Part shown: positions 27,611 to 37,174 of the stretch, in pieces
Numbering within the stretch: position 1 is the first letter of the stretch
How the letters are laid out: each line of letters starts with the position of its first letter
Assembly (NCBI GenBank): GCA_012034575.1
Contig: JAAUPF010000010.1
Coordinates: 1-64,000, forward strand
DNA from: Richelia sp. CSU_2_1
GTDB taxonomy: Bacteria > Cyanobacteriota > Cyanobacteriia > Cyanobacteriales > Microcoleaceae
Reading direction: 5' to 3'
DNA length: 64,000 nucleotides
Position numbers and translations under genes: made by a program
Notes under the pieces: model-generated
The model's database searches: none
The model's input: the letters and a program-made list of their open reading frames with translations, nothing else
Told to the model about the DNA's origin: nothing

Positions 27611-29023
27611 CTACAAACCGATCGCATTTCCGGCCAACCACGCCGTCGTCCACGCACTTTGGAAATTGAAACCGCCCGTTACGCCGTCGATATCGAGAAT
27701 TTCGCCAGCAAAAAACAGTCCGGGACAGCAGCGGCTTTCCATTGTTTTAAAATCCACTTCTTTTAAATTAACGCCGCCGCAGGTGACAAATTCTTCTTTA
27801 AATGCGCCTTTTCCGGTTATTTGATACTCGCCTTGAACGAGTTCCTGTAAAAGTCGATCGATCGTTTTATTTGATAATTGAGACCAGCGTTTTTGCTCGT
27901 CAATGCCGAGCGCACTTATCAAGCGTTCCCACAGGCGGCGGGGAATTGCTACCGGACAGCTAGCCGCGATCGTCCTGTGCGCTAACTGCGATTTAACTGC
28001 TAGCAATTGCTGCCGCAAAACTTCAGGTTTGTATTGCGGAACCCAATTAATTAATACGGGTGTTTTGTAATGGCGATCGTGCAAAAATCTCGCCCCCCAA
28101 GCCGAAAGTTTGAGTACGGCCGGCCCGCTCAAACCCCAGTGAGTAATTAGCAAAGGTCCGGTTTGTTCTAATTTCGCTTCCGGCAATTTTACCCGAGCAT
28201 TAGCAACAGAAACTCCGGCTAAATCTTGAATTCTACTGTCGGAAATATTGAAGGTAAATAGAGAAGGAACGGGCGGTTCTATAGTGTGACCTAAGTTTTT
28301 TGCCCAGTTGAAACCCGAGTGACTGCCGCCGGTAGCAATCAACAGTCGATCGCACTTCAATTTATCCCCCGATTTTAACTCTATTTCAAAAGCAGGTTCC
28401 GGGGAAGCAAGATACAGTTTACCTGCCGCATTTGCCGCTGTCGGTAACGAGTCATCCGATGTAGGGGCCCTGCCCCCGTGCCCGCCCTCTGGAGTGCTTC
28501 CGCGATCGCCCTCTGAGGTATTCCCGCGATCGCTCTCTGCAATATTTCCTTGTTGTATTTCTGCTGTATTTCCTATTAATTTCTTTACTGAAACTACCGG
28601 ATCGCCCGTGCGAATTTTCACGCCCGCACCTTCAGCAGCCCGAATCAAACAGTTAACAATAGTTGCAGAATCGTCAGTTACCGGAAACATTCGCCCGTCA
28701 TCTTCGGTTTTCAAATTAACAGCATGACTGGCAAACCATTCGACAGTATCGCGAGGTTGAAAGCGGGTAAAAGCACCGCGCAAAGCTTTCCCTCCCCTGG
28801 GGTAATTCTGCACTAAAACAGCCGGATCGAAACAAGCGTGAGTAACGTTACAGCGCCCGCCCCCGGAAATGCGAACTTTAGCGAGAACTTGGCGGCCGGC
28901 TTCTAGTAAAGTGACGCGGGCGTGCGGGTATGTTTGGGCGCAGGTAATTGCACTAAAAAAACCTGCTGCGCCGCCTCCGATAACTGTAATTTTGAGGATT
29001 CGATCTCTCAGATGTTCGCTCAA
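27611..29023 (-). CDS. BaiN/HI0933-like NAD(P)/FAD-dependent oxidoreductase
   Basis: A 470-aa flavoprotein. The N-terminal FAD motif is VIGGGAAGFFSAI and the family marker is KVRISGGGRCNVTHA. The C-terminal FAD contact is GEILDIDGVTGGFNFQSAWTT (split here only by length limits), typical of the HI0933/YhiN/BaiN family. The start is a TTG; no ATG lies upstream in frame. An unusual insert at about residues 150-200 consists of an eight-residue repeat (QGNIAESD, RGNTSEGD, RGSTPEGG) followed by GGRAPTSDD. It is encoded by 24-bp tandem DNA repeats that contain HIP1 sites and by a dispersed-repeat fragment. The physiological substrate is unknown. Confidence 0.9.
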   Translation of the reverse strand: MSEHLRDRILKITVIGGGAAGFFSAITCAQTYPHARVTLLEAGRQVLAKVRISGGGRCNVTHACFDPAVLVQNYPRGGKALRGAFTRFQPRDTVEWFASHAVNLKTEDDGRMFPVTDDSATIVNCLIRAAEGAGVKIRTGDPVVSVKKLIGNTAEIQQGNIAESDRGNTSEGDRGSTPEGGHGGRAPTSDDSLPTAANAAGKLYLASPEPAFEIELKSGDKLKCDRLLIATGGSHSGFNWAKNLGHTIEPPVPSLFTFNISDSRIQDLAGVSVANARVKLPEAKLEQTGPLLITHWGLSGPAVLKLSAWGARFLHDRHYKTPVLINWVPQYKPEVLRQQLLAVKSQLAHRTIAASCPVAIPRRLWERLISALGIDEQKRWSQLSNKTIDRLLQELVQGEYQITGKGAFKEEFVTCGGVNLKEVDFKTMESRCCPGLFFAGEILDIDGVTGGFNFQSAWTTAWLAGNAIGL

Positions 29024-29145
29024 GTTTTTTCTCGTTGATTCTGAATGAAGCTTATCCCACTTTTTTAGAAGTGGGTTATTCGTGCTAATTTGAGGTTGCT
29101 AGCGGTGAAATATCGCGATCGATTCACCGCCGATCGCCCTTACAA

Positions 29146-30063
29146 TTAAGGTTGTAATGGAGAGTTAGTTAGATTTTTCCGAGCTTTTTCCGATCGCTCT
29201 TGGGCTGTATCCATAACTTCCGTCATTTTCTCGACTATTTCTCCCGGATAATTTTCTAACACCCGAGTAGACAGCGAAACCCGGCCCCGACTTTCATCGA
29301 GATCGACAACTAATGCTTTCACAAATTGACCGATCGAAAATACCTTAGACAGGTCATCAATATAGCTTTGACTGACTTGCTTGATATGCAGCAAACCGCT
29401 AATTCCTTCCAAATCTACAAACACGCCAAACGGCTTGATGCTGCCAACTTTTCCTTCCACTAACTGACCGATTTCCAACTGACTGAACGCCGAAGATTTA
29501 GTTGCCAACCGCTGGGAAAGCACCAATTTTTCTCGCTCGCGATCGACCTCCAAAAAACTCACGCTCAAAGCTTGACCTATTAATGATTCTATGTTATCGC
29601 GCTCCACCAAGTGCGATCGGGGAATAAAACCGCGCATTCCCTGCACGTCTACCGTTACGCCGCCCTTATTTGCTCCCGTAACTCGCACTTGCAGAACTTT
29701 ACCGCTTTCCTGCAATTCAATTAACTGTTCCCAAGCTTGTTTAATTTCTAACTGCTTCAAAGACAGAGTAACTTGGCCGTCTTCATTTTGTTCGCGGATA
29801 ATTAAAAACTCTCGTTCTTCCTGCAAAGGCACAACTTGAGACAAATCCGTTACCGTTCTCAAAGCAGCTTCTTGAATTGGTAAAAAACCAGGAGATTTGC
29901 CACCGATATCGACATACGCACCGTTCGAGTCATACTCAAAAGGTTTGCCGCGCACTACTTGTCCTTTTTGAAACTCGTAATTGTGCTGTTCGAGGGCTTT
30001 AGCAAAATCGTCCATTGAAAAGGAAGCTTTTGCACTTTGAGAACCTGTAGATTTAGGATTCAT
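29146..30063 (-). CDS. S1 RNA-binding domain protein (ribosomal protein S1 homologue)
   Basis: A 305-aa protein with three S1 domains at about 35-105, 120-187 and 200-270 (YDSNGAYVDIGGKSPGF; ANKGGVTVDVQGMRGFIP; IKPFGVFVDLEGISGLLH). The length and the N-terminal MDDFAKALEQHNYEFQKGQ match the shorter cyanobacterial S1 homologue (Rps1b, Slr1984-like). Cyanobacteria usually carry a second S1 gene of about 330 aa, so this is probably the paralogue associated with mRNA binding. It is monocistronic. Confidence 0.9.
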   Translation of the reverse strand: MNPKSTGSQSAKASFSMDDFAKALEQHNYEFQKGQVVRGKPFEYDSNGAYVDIGGKSPGFLPIQEAALRTVTDLSQVVPLQEEREFLIIREQNEDGQVTLSLKQLEIKQAWEQLIELQESGKVLQVRVTGANKGGVTVDVQGMRGFIPRSHLVERDNIESLIGQALSVSFLEVDREREKLVLSQRLATKSSAFSQLEIGQLVEGKVGSIKPFGVFVDLEGISGLLHIKQVSQSYIDDLSKVFSIGQFVKALVVDLDESRGRVSLSTRVLENYPGEIVEKMTEVMDTAQERSEKARKNLTNSPLQP

Positions 30064-30305
30064 GTCAACAATTGAAAGTAAAGAAAACTGAAATTAGTTG
30101 AAAATGCCAACCACCGCCCTGCCAAGGAGCGCAAATCTCGCTTAACTGGTAACAGTAAATACTAGATTACCCTACTATAGCCAATCTGGATGCTGCGGCA
30201 ATTGAGCTGTGAAAAAAGCAGACCTGAGTTGTGGAGGAGAAGGGAATTTTTCCCCTTGGTTTCAACTTGGGTTGCGAAGGTAGTACCAGTCTGGTGTCTG
30301 ACGAT

Positions 30306-30695
30306 GAGGCCCCGATCCCCCCTAGCCCCCCTTAAGAAGGGGGGGACCGGAGGCAGTCAAAGTCCTCCTTCTTAAGGGGGGACTCCAAGCAGTCAAAGTC
30401 CCCCTTCTTAAGGGAAGCCACTGCGATCTTGGGGTCCCCCCAAGTCGAGCAAGTGGCGCGGATTTAGGGGGATCTAAACTATGCTAAAAGCGAGATTTTT
30501 CAAGGGTTTTAATCTTAAGAAGCAGTCAAAGTCCCCCTTCTTAAGGGAAGCAACTGCGATCTTGGGAGGCAGTGCGGTCTTGGGGTCCCCCCAAGTGGAG
30601 CAACTGCCGGGTCCCCCCAAATGAAGCAAGTGGCGCGGATTTAGGGGGATCTAAACTATGCTAAAAGCGAGATTTCTCAAGGATTTTAATCTTAA
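30306..30695. repeat. Dispersed repeat block (GATCCCCC / CTTCTTAAGGG family)
   Basis: About 390 bases made of recurring modules: GATCCCCCCTAGCCCCCCTT, AGTCCCCCTTCTTAAGGG, GGGGTCCCCCCAAGT and GTGGCGCGGATTTAGGGGGA. The segment from about 30389 to 30518 is repeated in tandem, with changes, from 30523 to 30695; each copy ends CTAAACTATGCTAAAAGCGA. Related blocks are at 10753-10943 and 60304-60510. The whole S1-dienelactone hydrolase gap is repeat sequence, with no gene seen. Confidence 0.85.
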
Positions 30696-30731
30696 GTTGA
30701 CGGCGATCGGATTTTTCCCCTCTCTTGCTTT

Positions 30732-31478
30732 TTAAGTTAGTTGCAATTCCTGTTGAAAAAGCTGCTTAACTTGCTCCCACGACTCGGCTGCTGCGGTGGC
30801 GTCGTAACTGCTCCGATGGTCGCAGAAGAAGCCGTGATCGGCATTATAGCGGAAAACTTGATGTTTGATGCCGTGTTTTTGGAGTTCTGCTGCGATTCGA
30901 TCGACTTCTGCTAGGGGAATGCTGGCGTCTTGAGTGCCGAAAAAGCCGTAGAGAGTGCCTTTAATGTCTGCTGTGCGGGTGACTGTGGGGGGGCCGCCAC
31001 CGGGGGTTTGGGTGGCAATACCGGCACCGTAAAATGACGCTGTAGCCGCGATTTCGGGCAAAGTGGTGGCGAGGTAGGCGACGTGTCCCCCGAAGCAAAA
31101 GCCGATACACCCGAAGCCTTGGGATTGGACTTGAGGCTGGGTTTTGAGGTAATCGATGGTGGCTTGGATGTCGCTGATGAGCTCTGATGCGGTAGTTTGG
31201 GCTTTGTATTCTCTGCCGATTTTGATGTCTTCGGGGGTGTAGCCGGTTTCAAAGCCGGGGGCGAGGCGTTGGTAGATGGCAGGGGCGATCGCGACGTATC
31301 CTTCTTTTGCTATTCTTTCGGTAACTTCGCGAATGTGGGCGTTGACGCCAAAGATTTCTTGAATGACGATAACTGCGGGAAATTTGCCCTCGGCGGCGGG
31401 TTGGGCTAGGTAGGCAGCTATTTGCAAATCTCCGTTGGAAACTGTGATGTTTTCGGTGGTAATTTCTGCGTTTGTCAT
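30732..31478 (-). CDS. Dienelactone hydrolase family protein
   Basis: A 248-aa alpha/beta-hydrolase. The nucleophile elbow GFCFGGHVAYLA has Cys (about residue 128) in place of Ser, as in dienelactone hydrolases. The acid is likely in GTQDASIPLAEVD, and the His is in NADHGFFCD. The N-terminal strand AVIVIQEIFGVNAHIREV is the other family signature. It is cytoplasmic with no signal peptide. In cyanobacteria the real substrate is usually unknown; ring-cleavage pathway genes are not adjacent. Confidence 0.92.
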   Translation of the reverse strand: MTNAEITTENITVSNGDLQIAAYLAQPAAEGKFPAVIVIQEIFGVNAHIREVTERIAKEGYVAIAPAIYQRLAPGFETGYTPEDIKIGREYKAQTTASELISDIQATIDYLKTQPQVQSQGFGCIGFCFGGHVAYLATTLPEIAATASFYGAGIATQTPGGGPPTVTRTADIKGTLYGFFGTQDASIPLAEVDRIAAELQKHGIKHQVFRYNADHGFFCDHRSSYDATAAAESWEQVKQLFQQELQLT

Positions 31479-31567
31479 GGCAATTTTTTAAGTAGATGTC
31501 GCTCGATCGATTTTAAGTTTAATTTGGGATTTTTTACGAATTTTGTTAAGATGATTTTTTCCAAATC

Positions 31568-31615
31568 TTAAATTTTCAAATCCTTACCCGCGAGCGAAAT
31601 CAAATAACGACTCAT
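31568..31615 (-). pseudogene. parE toxin remnant (first 15 codons)
   Basis: The ATG overlaps the parD stop codon (ATGA), as in functional parDE operons. The first residues MSRYLISLAGKDL match a ParE N-terminus, then the frame ends at TAA and the following sequence is AT-rich without ParE similarity. The remaining roughly 80 residues of the toxin are gone. Short, so the assignment rests on position and the start motif. Confidence 0.6.
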
Positions 31616-31878
31616 TCTCGCTCTTGACGTGCTTTTTTAAATCTTTCTCGAATCCTCGCAACAACAGCTTCCCCATCTAATCCTTCCCCTCGATCGAGTT
31701 GCGCAATCCCTAAATCGATCTTTTCCCGCGTTTCTTCTATCCATTGTTCGTACTCGCCCTGAACCTTTTTTAACAAGCGAAGAGCCGTATCAATAACTTC
31801 CTCTCCATTGGCAAATTTCCCACTTGCAACTAGAGACTGAATAAATTGTTTTTGTTCGGGTTTTAAACTAATATTCAT
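31612..31878 (-). CDS. parD: Type II toxin-antitoxin ParD family antitoxin
   Basis: An 88-aa protein beginning MNISLKPEQKQFIQSLVASGKFANGEEVIDTALRLL (family signature, ribbon-helix-helix DNA-binding part), with an acidic/basic C-terminal helix that would wrap the ParE toxin. AGGATGA precedes the ATG. It follows the tail of a decayed hsdM by nine bases, and its toxin partner downstream is reduced to 15 codons, so this antitoxin is orphaned. It may still act as a repressor or neutralise a ParE encoded elsewhere. Confidence 0.88.
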   Translation of the reverse strand: MNISLKPEQKQFIQSLVASGKFANGEEVIDTALRLLKKVQGEYEQWIEETREKIDLGIAQLDRGEGLDGEAVVARIRERFKKARQERE

Positions 31879-31886
31879 GGTTCATC

Positions 31887-32130
31887 CTACAAGTTCAATA
31901 AGTGCGTCACATTCTCAACAAGCCTTTCCTCTAATTCTTGCGCTTCAAGATTCAAGATTTCCAACTCCTCATTCAACTCTTCCAAGCATTGGAGCAAATC
32001 AAAATCCTTAGACTATTTACGTTGGACTCCCCTACATAACGACCGGGATTGAGATTCCATCCCCGCGCTTCAACCTCAGCCAATGTTACTATTTTACACG
32101 ACCCCGCAGCATCCCGATCGACCTTCTCGG
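31887..32130 (-). pseudogene. hsdM (type I restriction-modification methylase) 3' remnant
   Basis: In one frame the minus strand reads [23 protein letters not shown], the conserved C-terminal motif of type I DNA methylase (N6-adenine) M subunits. After a frameshift near 32030 it continues in another frame as [20 protein letters not shown] and [14 protein letters not shown], the usual coiled-coil tail, ending TAG just before parD. The catalytic domain is absent. (Motifs are given in pieces of at most twenty residues: the first is [14 protein letters not shown] plus NLNPGRYVG.) The former order hsdM-parD-parE would be a normal type I island layout. Confidence 0.72.
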
Positions 32131-32240
32131 CGCAATTAGCTGGTAAAGTCGATCGATCCAGTCGGATCTGCCAAACAGCTTGTACAATTATTATAAACTC
32201 ACAGCGCATTTTTTTGAGTGCGAATTTAGCAATATCAACG

Positions 32241-32606
32241 ATGGTAGAACGATCGATCGTCAGTTGCCAGATCCCCCAAGACTGGAAGGCAAAAATCGAA
32301 CAGCTAGCGGCACTAAGGAAACAAGATCCGAGTCAAATTCTTTTCGAGGCACTGGCTCAATATTTGGGCGAAGATGTCAATACAAATGACACTCGCTTGA
32401 ATGCTTTGGAAACAGAAGTGACAGCGTTACGCGCGTCAATATCGCAACTAGAAGGAACAGTCAAGGAATTGCAGTTGCGATCGCCCTTAGTTCCGACTTG
32501 GAATAATTCTACTGTTGCGTCAGTTGAGTCTTTGGCTGATGAAGACTTTCTTGATGAACCAGATGAAATTTTAATAGATTTTCTACCACCTGAAGAAAGG
32601 TATTAA
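32241..32606 (+). CDS. Small protein with ribbon-helix-helix-like N-terminus
   Basis: A 121-aa protein. Residues 1-45 ([20 protein letters not shown], then [16 protein letters not shown]) read like a CopG/RHH DNA-binding motif. Residues 50-80 form a coiled coil ([20 protein letters not shown]), and the C-terminus is acidic. The ATG at 32241 is used; the longer open frame upstream only reads antisense through the hsdM remnant. It could be an antitoxin-like regulator without a visible partner. Confidence 0.65.
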   Translation: MVERSIVSCQIPQDWKAKIEQLAALRKQDPSQILFEALAQYLGEDVNTNDTRLNALETEVTALRASISQLEGTVKELQLRSPLVPTWNNSTVASVESLADEDFLDEPDEILIDFLPPEERY

Positions 32607-32682
32607 AGTGGTGGGAAGGCTCATAATGAATTGGGAGTTATTATAATAAGCCGCGAAGGTGAAGGAGGTAAAAGTTAGTGCA

Positions 32683-33483
32683 TTATTGAATGTTGAGATA
32701 TTCGCGGAGGTTTTGGAGGATTTCTTTTTGCTTGTTTGAAATATTATAGCTGCGAAATAGCAGCAACCGATCGCCCCCTGTCATTACAATAAAAATATTA
32801 TAGGGTTTGTCACCTTCTGCATCGGGTTCTCCTTCTGTCAAAATAAGATTGCTAATTTCGGTAAGGGAATGCTGTAAAATCTTAGTACCGAAAGCGTTGG
32901 TTTGTTTTAGGGTAAAAGAATTGAGAGCGCGATCGAAAGTAGCTACGATCCGGCGGTGGCACAAACCTGCTATTCCCGCGGTTAACCACACTAGATCGAA
33001 GGCAAACCACAGAAAAGGTTGCAGTCCGCCTTCAATGTATCTAACGCTAACAGATTTTTGGTTTGAATCGGCAAGAAAGTTATTGATGCGATCGACTATT
33101 TTTTGTTGGTATTGTTCCCCAAAACTGTAAAAGTCTTTCATGGGTATTTCGCCCTTGCGAGTAACTAATACGGCTCGATGGTGGTAAGTGCCTTCTTTAC
33201 CTGAATCTCGATCGAGCCTAGCTTTTTGCAAGTCACCGGCAGGAATGTTTGTCGTCGTCCAATATAGGGGAAAGTGATGTTTTTTCAGTTGGCAACTAAC
33301 AGATCTTTCGGGCGAGCGCTGACAGGATAAAGTAGTAGGCATTCCGACAGCACCAAGCCTGATAATTAGTAAAGTAAGTGCGATCGGACTTACAAAAAAT
33401 CCGAAAATCCAACTCGTCCATGCTGCTAAAGGGGAATGGCTGCTGAAGATTAATTGCGATTCAGTTTGCTTGACAATTTTCAT
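32683..33483 (-). CDS. Hypothetical membrane protein, 266 aa
   Basis: No family recognised. A hydrophobic segment at about 20-45 (WTSWIFGFFVSPIALTLLII) and a second at about 155-172 (LWFAFDLVWLTAGIAGL) suggest two membrane spans, with a soluble loop between them that contains four cysteine/basic motifs (SCQRSPERSVSCQLKKH). The C-terminal 90 residues (RRIVATFDRALNSFTLKQT... GGDRLLLFRSY) look like a beta-rich PH-type domain. Confidence 0.7.
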   Translation of the reverse strand: MKIVKQTESQLIFSSHSPLAAWTSWIFGFFVSPIALTLLIIRLGAVGMPTTLSCQRSPERSVSCQLKKHHFPLYWTTTNIPAGDLQKARLDRDSGKEGTYHHRAVLVTRKGEIPMKDFYSFGEQYQQKIVDRINNFLADSNQKSVSVRYIEGGLQPFLWFAFDLVWLTAGIAGLCHRRIVATFDRALNSFTLKQTNAFGTKILQHSLTEISNLILTEGEPDAEGDKPYNIFIVMTGGDRLLLFRSYNISNKQKEILQNLREYLNIQ

Positions 33484-33624
33484 GTTAGGAAAAATTCAAA
33501 CTTAGATTGATTTAAACGAGACTGCAACGAAAAATTAGTGGCAAGCGCGATCGAATCCATTATAGTTGGTACTTTCAGAGAAAATTCGATAGAATAATCG
33601 GTAGTCGCAATTCCATTGTTTGCT

Positions 33625-33966
33625 ATGACACTAAAAGAATTAGAACCTCAACTACTGGAACTCTCTGACGGCGACAAAGTTCGAGTCGTTCAACTGCTAT
33701 CTCAGGGGAAAATCTTCCTGGGACGCGGTATTGAAAAAACGCCCGATATTTGTGGCGGAAGTGCTTGCATTGCGGGAACTCGCATCACAGTTTGGGGACT
33801 TGTTGAAGCTCGCCGCATTGGCTATAGTGAAGTTGATTTACTCACAAGCTATCCATTGCTTTCTGCTACTGATATTGCTAATGCTTGGGCCTACGCTGAA
33901 GCTTTTCCCGACGAAATCGAAACAGAAATTCGGGAAAATGAAGAAGTAATGGACGAGGAAGTGTAA
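33625..33966 (+). CDS. DUF433 domain protein (antitoxin-like)
   Basis: A 113-aa protein. The C-terminal half has the DUF433 core (TPDICGGSACIAGTRITVW, YPLLSATDIANAWAYAE), a helix-turn-helix-like fold found in VapB-type antitoxins. The ATG at 33625 is taken as the start; a TTG three codons earlier is possible. It is followed after three bases by a DUF5615 PIN-like gene; this order is a recurrent candidate toxin-antitoxin pair in cyanobacteria. Confidence 0.88.
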   Translation: MTLKELEPQLLELSDGDKVRVVQLLSQGKIFLGRGIEKTPDICGGSACIAGTRITVWGLVEARRIGYSEVDLLTSYPLLSATDIANAWAYAEAFPDEIETEIRENEEVMDEEV

Positions 33967-33969
33967 CGC

Positions 33970-34311
33970 ATGGCCCGCCTCTATGCTGACGAGCAATATC
34001 CCTATCCTGTTGTAGAATTCCTGCGGGCTTTGGGACACGATGTTTTAACCGTTCAAGAAGCTGGCAGAGCGAATCAGAAAATTCCAGATCCAGATGTGTT
34101 AGCATTCGCAACAAGCGAAAATCGCGCTGTCATTACCGAGAATCGAAAAGATTTCTTTCGGCTGCACCGCCTACAGCCCGACCATGCAGGTATTATAGCC
34201 TGTACGAACGATCGCGATTGGGAAGCGCTGGCTAACCGCATTCATCTTGCGATTGCTGCGGCAGAATCTTTGCAAGGAAAACTAATTCGCATTGTGCGTC
34301 CTTCAAAGTAA
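33970..34311 (+). CDS. DUF5615 PIN-like protein (putative toxin)
   Basis: A 113-aa protein with the DUF5615 / Mut7-C-like PIN pattern: LYADEQYPYPVVEFLRALGHDV, the conserved acidic DPDVLAFATSENRAVITENRKDF, and the basic finish. The acidic positions (Asp8/Glu9, Asp near 44, Asp near 62) could form a metal-dependent RNase site. It is translated just after the DUF433 gene, and the two form a probable type II toxin-antitoxin module. Toxicity itself is inference. Confidence 0.87.
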   Translation: MARLYADEQYPYPVVEFLRALGHDVLTVQEAGRANQKIPDPDVLAFATSENRAVITENRKDFFRLHRLQPDHAGIIACTNDRDWEALANRIHLAIAAAESLQGKLIRIVRPSK

Positions 34312-34426
34312 CTTATATGCTTTGGATTTCTAAACGCGGTATAATTTTTTCGCTCACAATGACATAATTATAAAATCGCTAATCCCCAATCCAAAATCCT
34401 TGATTCCCCAATCCAAAACCCAAAAT

Positions 34427-36831
34427 CTAAAATAGTTGGATTGTATTTTCAGGAAATTGCTGTTTCAAAACAGGCATTACCGGACAAGGTTTTAATTCCT
34501 GCAAATTCTCCGGTTTGTTCCAAGTAAAAGGCCCTTTTTTCTCCGCCGACATCCACAGCAAACTTTTCGCCCGCGTCATCGCCACGTACAGCAATCGAAA
34601 CTCTTCCGCTGTCTTCAAAAAACCCGCTTGTTCCCACGCTTCCCCCAAATTTGGCAAAGCATCTTTACCGTGCAAACTAGCTCGAATTTGAGCTCGCGCG
34701 ACTTCAGCTAACGTAAAATCTCCTAAAAATTTAGCCTGCGGTAAAACTCGCAAACTTCCCGGAATTGTTTGTTCGTGCAAAAATGGGATAAACACGCAAT
34801 CCCAATCCAATCCTTTCGCTTTGTGCATCGTAATAATTGTCAGTTTACCTTTGGCTGTGTAACGCTGTTCTAAGTTTTCCCCCGCTTCTACCGGTTCAAA
34901 TTTTTCGGAACTGACAATTTCGGTCAATACATTTAAAATAGCACTCATCGCTGTATTGCCGGCGGTTTCGATCGCGACTCTTTCTGCTAATTTGTCGGCC
35001 GTCGCTAATTCTGTTTGGTCGTATTGCAATGCTAGTGCTAGAAATGAGATGATTTGATAGGGCGGCAATTCCAAACGCGCTTGCAATAAGCCGATGCAAA
35101 AATAACGGCATTTGCGCGCGGCTTCCGATTGTTTCGGATCGAGCGGACCTGGATACAAAAATTGTTCGGGAGTAGCCGCTAAAGCATTATAATCTTGTTT
35201 GGGAATTAGCTGTCGATCGCTCAAAATTTTCAGCGCTGCTTTCAGGTAATCCGGTGAATGGGGTCGATCCAAAAATTGCAGCAGCGTCAAGATTTCCCAA
35301 GGTACTTGAGAATGTCGATCGCGCTCTCCTACATCATACACGTCGATGCCCAATGCTTTAAGATTAAACTTCAAGCCGTGCTTTTCTGGATTGTCCAAAA
35401 CTTCCTTAATAAATTTTCCCTGTTTGTTTTCCCGCACCAACACCGCCATCGATTTCAGATACGGATTGGGAGATTTTTCCGATTCCGAAATTTCCAGATT
35501 GCCGTTATTTTCTAAATCTTGCAATTGCCGGGATTTAGCAGTTTCAAATAAGTCTACAACGCGCTGCCCGATCGACTCAACAGTTTGGTAAACATCGCGG
35601 GGAAAATACAATTCTAAACCAAGCCCGATCGGGGCTGAATTAGCATTTTGCTGCGGGTCATCGCTGCTGACTGGCTTAATAGTTTGCTCGCGAAACGGCT
35701 GTTCGCTTCCCGCCAATTCCGATTGATTTACCCAGTGTAAAATAAAGTTAGCTGCATCGATAATTACCTGTGTGCTGCGCCCCGCACCGTCCATTGTTGC
35801 TAATTTATTTTCAACTTCGCAGCGATCGCAGAATTGGTTAAAATAAATCGGGTCTGCTGGAGTAAAAGTAGAATTAATAGCTTGATTCGGATCGCCAACT
35901 CTGATAAAATTAGGAGGTAAGTGAGGATTGCTGGGGTCGATCGCCAGCGTTTCCAAAAGCTGCGTTTGCAAAGGAGTAGAATCTTGAGCTTCGTCTTCAA
36001 AAACCGCAAATACTTGACTTTGTTCTTTCGATCTCGCCCCCGGATTTTCCAACACCCGCAAAGCTGCTAAAATCATTTCATCGTAATCGATTAATTCCCG
36101 ACTTTTCAACAAAGATTGATACTTTTGATACAAACCCCCCGCTACCGCCAAAATTTGATAAGCATCTCCAGAAGTAGCGCTCGTTTCTAACAGTTGTTCT
36201 GGCAGCAAACCGGAAGATTTCGCCTCGTGAATCACAATATTAGCTAACTGCGGTAAAATCTCCGTGCGCAAAACCGACTGTCTCCGCAACCTCTCCGTTT
36301 CCTCCCCATCAAATTGCTGTCCTTCCAACAAAATTTGATACCGTCGGGGATTTTCGGCAATCCACAATTCTACACAAGTGCGAATCAAGCGGTGATTTTG
36401 CGTTGGAGTAACTAAAGTTGTATTTTCTAAATTCAAGCCCGACAAATCGGGATAGCGCATGGCAATATTCAAAGCCAAACCGTGCAAAGTGTGTACGGCA
36501 AAACCACCTTGAGGCAAAGACAATTCTTGCAATCTTTCCCGAATTTTACTTTTAATATTCGCAGCGGCCGATCGAGTAAATGTTACCACAATTAATTGAC
36601 GGCGGCTGTGCAATTGATAGCGGGCGATCGCAATTGCAGAAGCCGCCGCCATTCCGGTAGATTTCCCCGCACCAGGGACTGCGGAAACAGCTAGCGGGCC
36701 GCCTTCCCAATCGGCCATGCGCTGCTGTCCCGCCCGCAATTCGCTGCGAATTTTGCGCAAGCTTGCTCTCTTAAAACTGCCGCCACTGTGGCATCTGAAA
36801 GTGTAGAAGTGATGTTTAGATTATCAGACAT
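34427..36831 (-). CDS. UvrD/Rep-like ATP-dependent helicase, frameshifted near its start
   Basis: SF1A helicase of about 800 aa. Motif I is AVSAVPGAGKSTGMA, Ia has VVTFTRSAAANIKSKI, II is FEDEAQDSTPLQ, III is RVGDPNQAINSTF, V is LTIITMHKAKGLDWD, and VI is LLYVAMTRAKSLLWM. The uninterrupted frame starts only at a TTG (36760). A better N-terminus begins at the ATG at 36831 (MSDNLNITSTLSDATVAAVL), but in another frame. One extra T in GCTTGCGC at about 36763 joins them as LREQALRKIRSELRAGQQ. This is the same kind of homopolymer loss seen in four other genes here. It is probably a DNA-repair or processing helicase. Confidence 0.88.
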
Positions 36832-36846
36832 TCGATTTTATATTTT

Positions 36847-36957
36847 AGATTGAAGGATTGGTAATTGGTAGTTGGTAATTGGTAATTGGTAATTGGTAAT
36901 TGGTAATTGGTAATTGGTAATTGGTAATTGGTAATTGGTAATTGGTAATTGTCAACT
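36847..36957. repeat. STRR array, heptamer GGTAATT
   Basis: About fourteen near-perfect heptamers GGTAATT, the longest array in the window, followed by CTGTCAA and (AAAACTC)n units to about 37035. They fill the gap between the helicase and the DUF4349 gene. Confidence 0.92.
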
Positions 36958-37174
36958 GTCAATTCAAAACTCTTAACGATCGCGAGTTCCCGACGCTCGC
37001 ACTACAACTCAAAACTCAAAACTCAAAACTCAAAACTCCCGAACAACTGTTTACAAATCTTCAACCTCTACCGTTTCAATTTTTGTATCAGCTATGATGG
37101 CACCATCTACCCCAGATTAAAGTAAAAACAGCGCCAAATTCAATACTCAAAAGTTTTTTATAGGAAGTACGCCA

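Noticed and set aside
32049-32240. Long N-terminal extension of the small RHH-like protein
   Set aside because: It is antisense to the hsdM remnant; the ATG at 32241 gives a normal protein.
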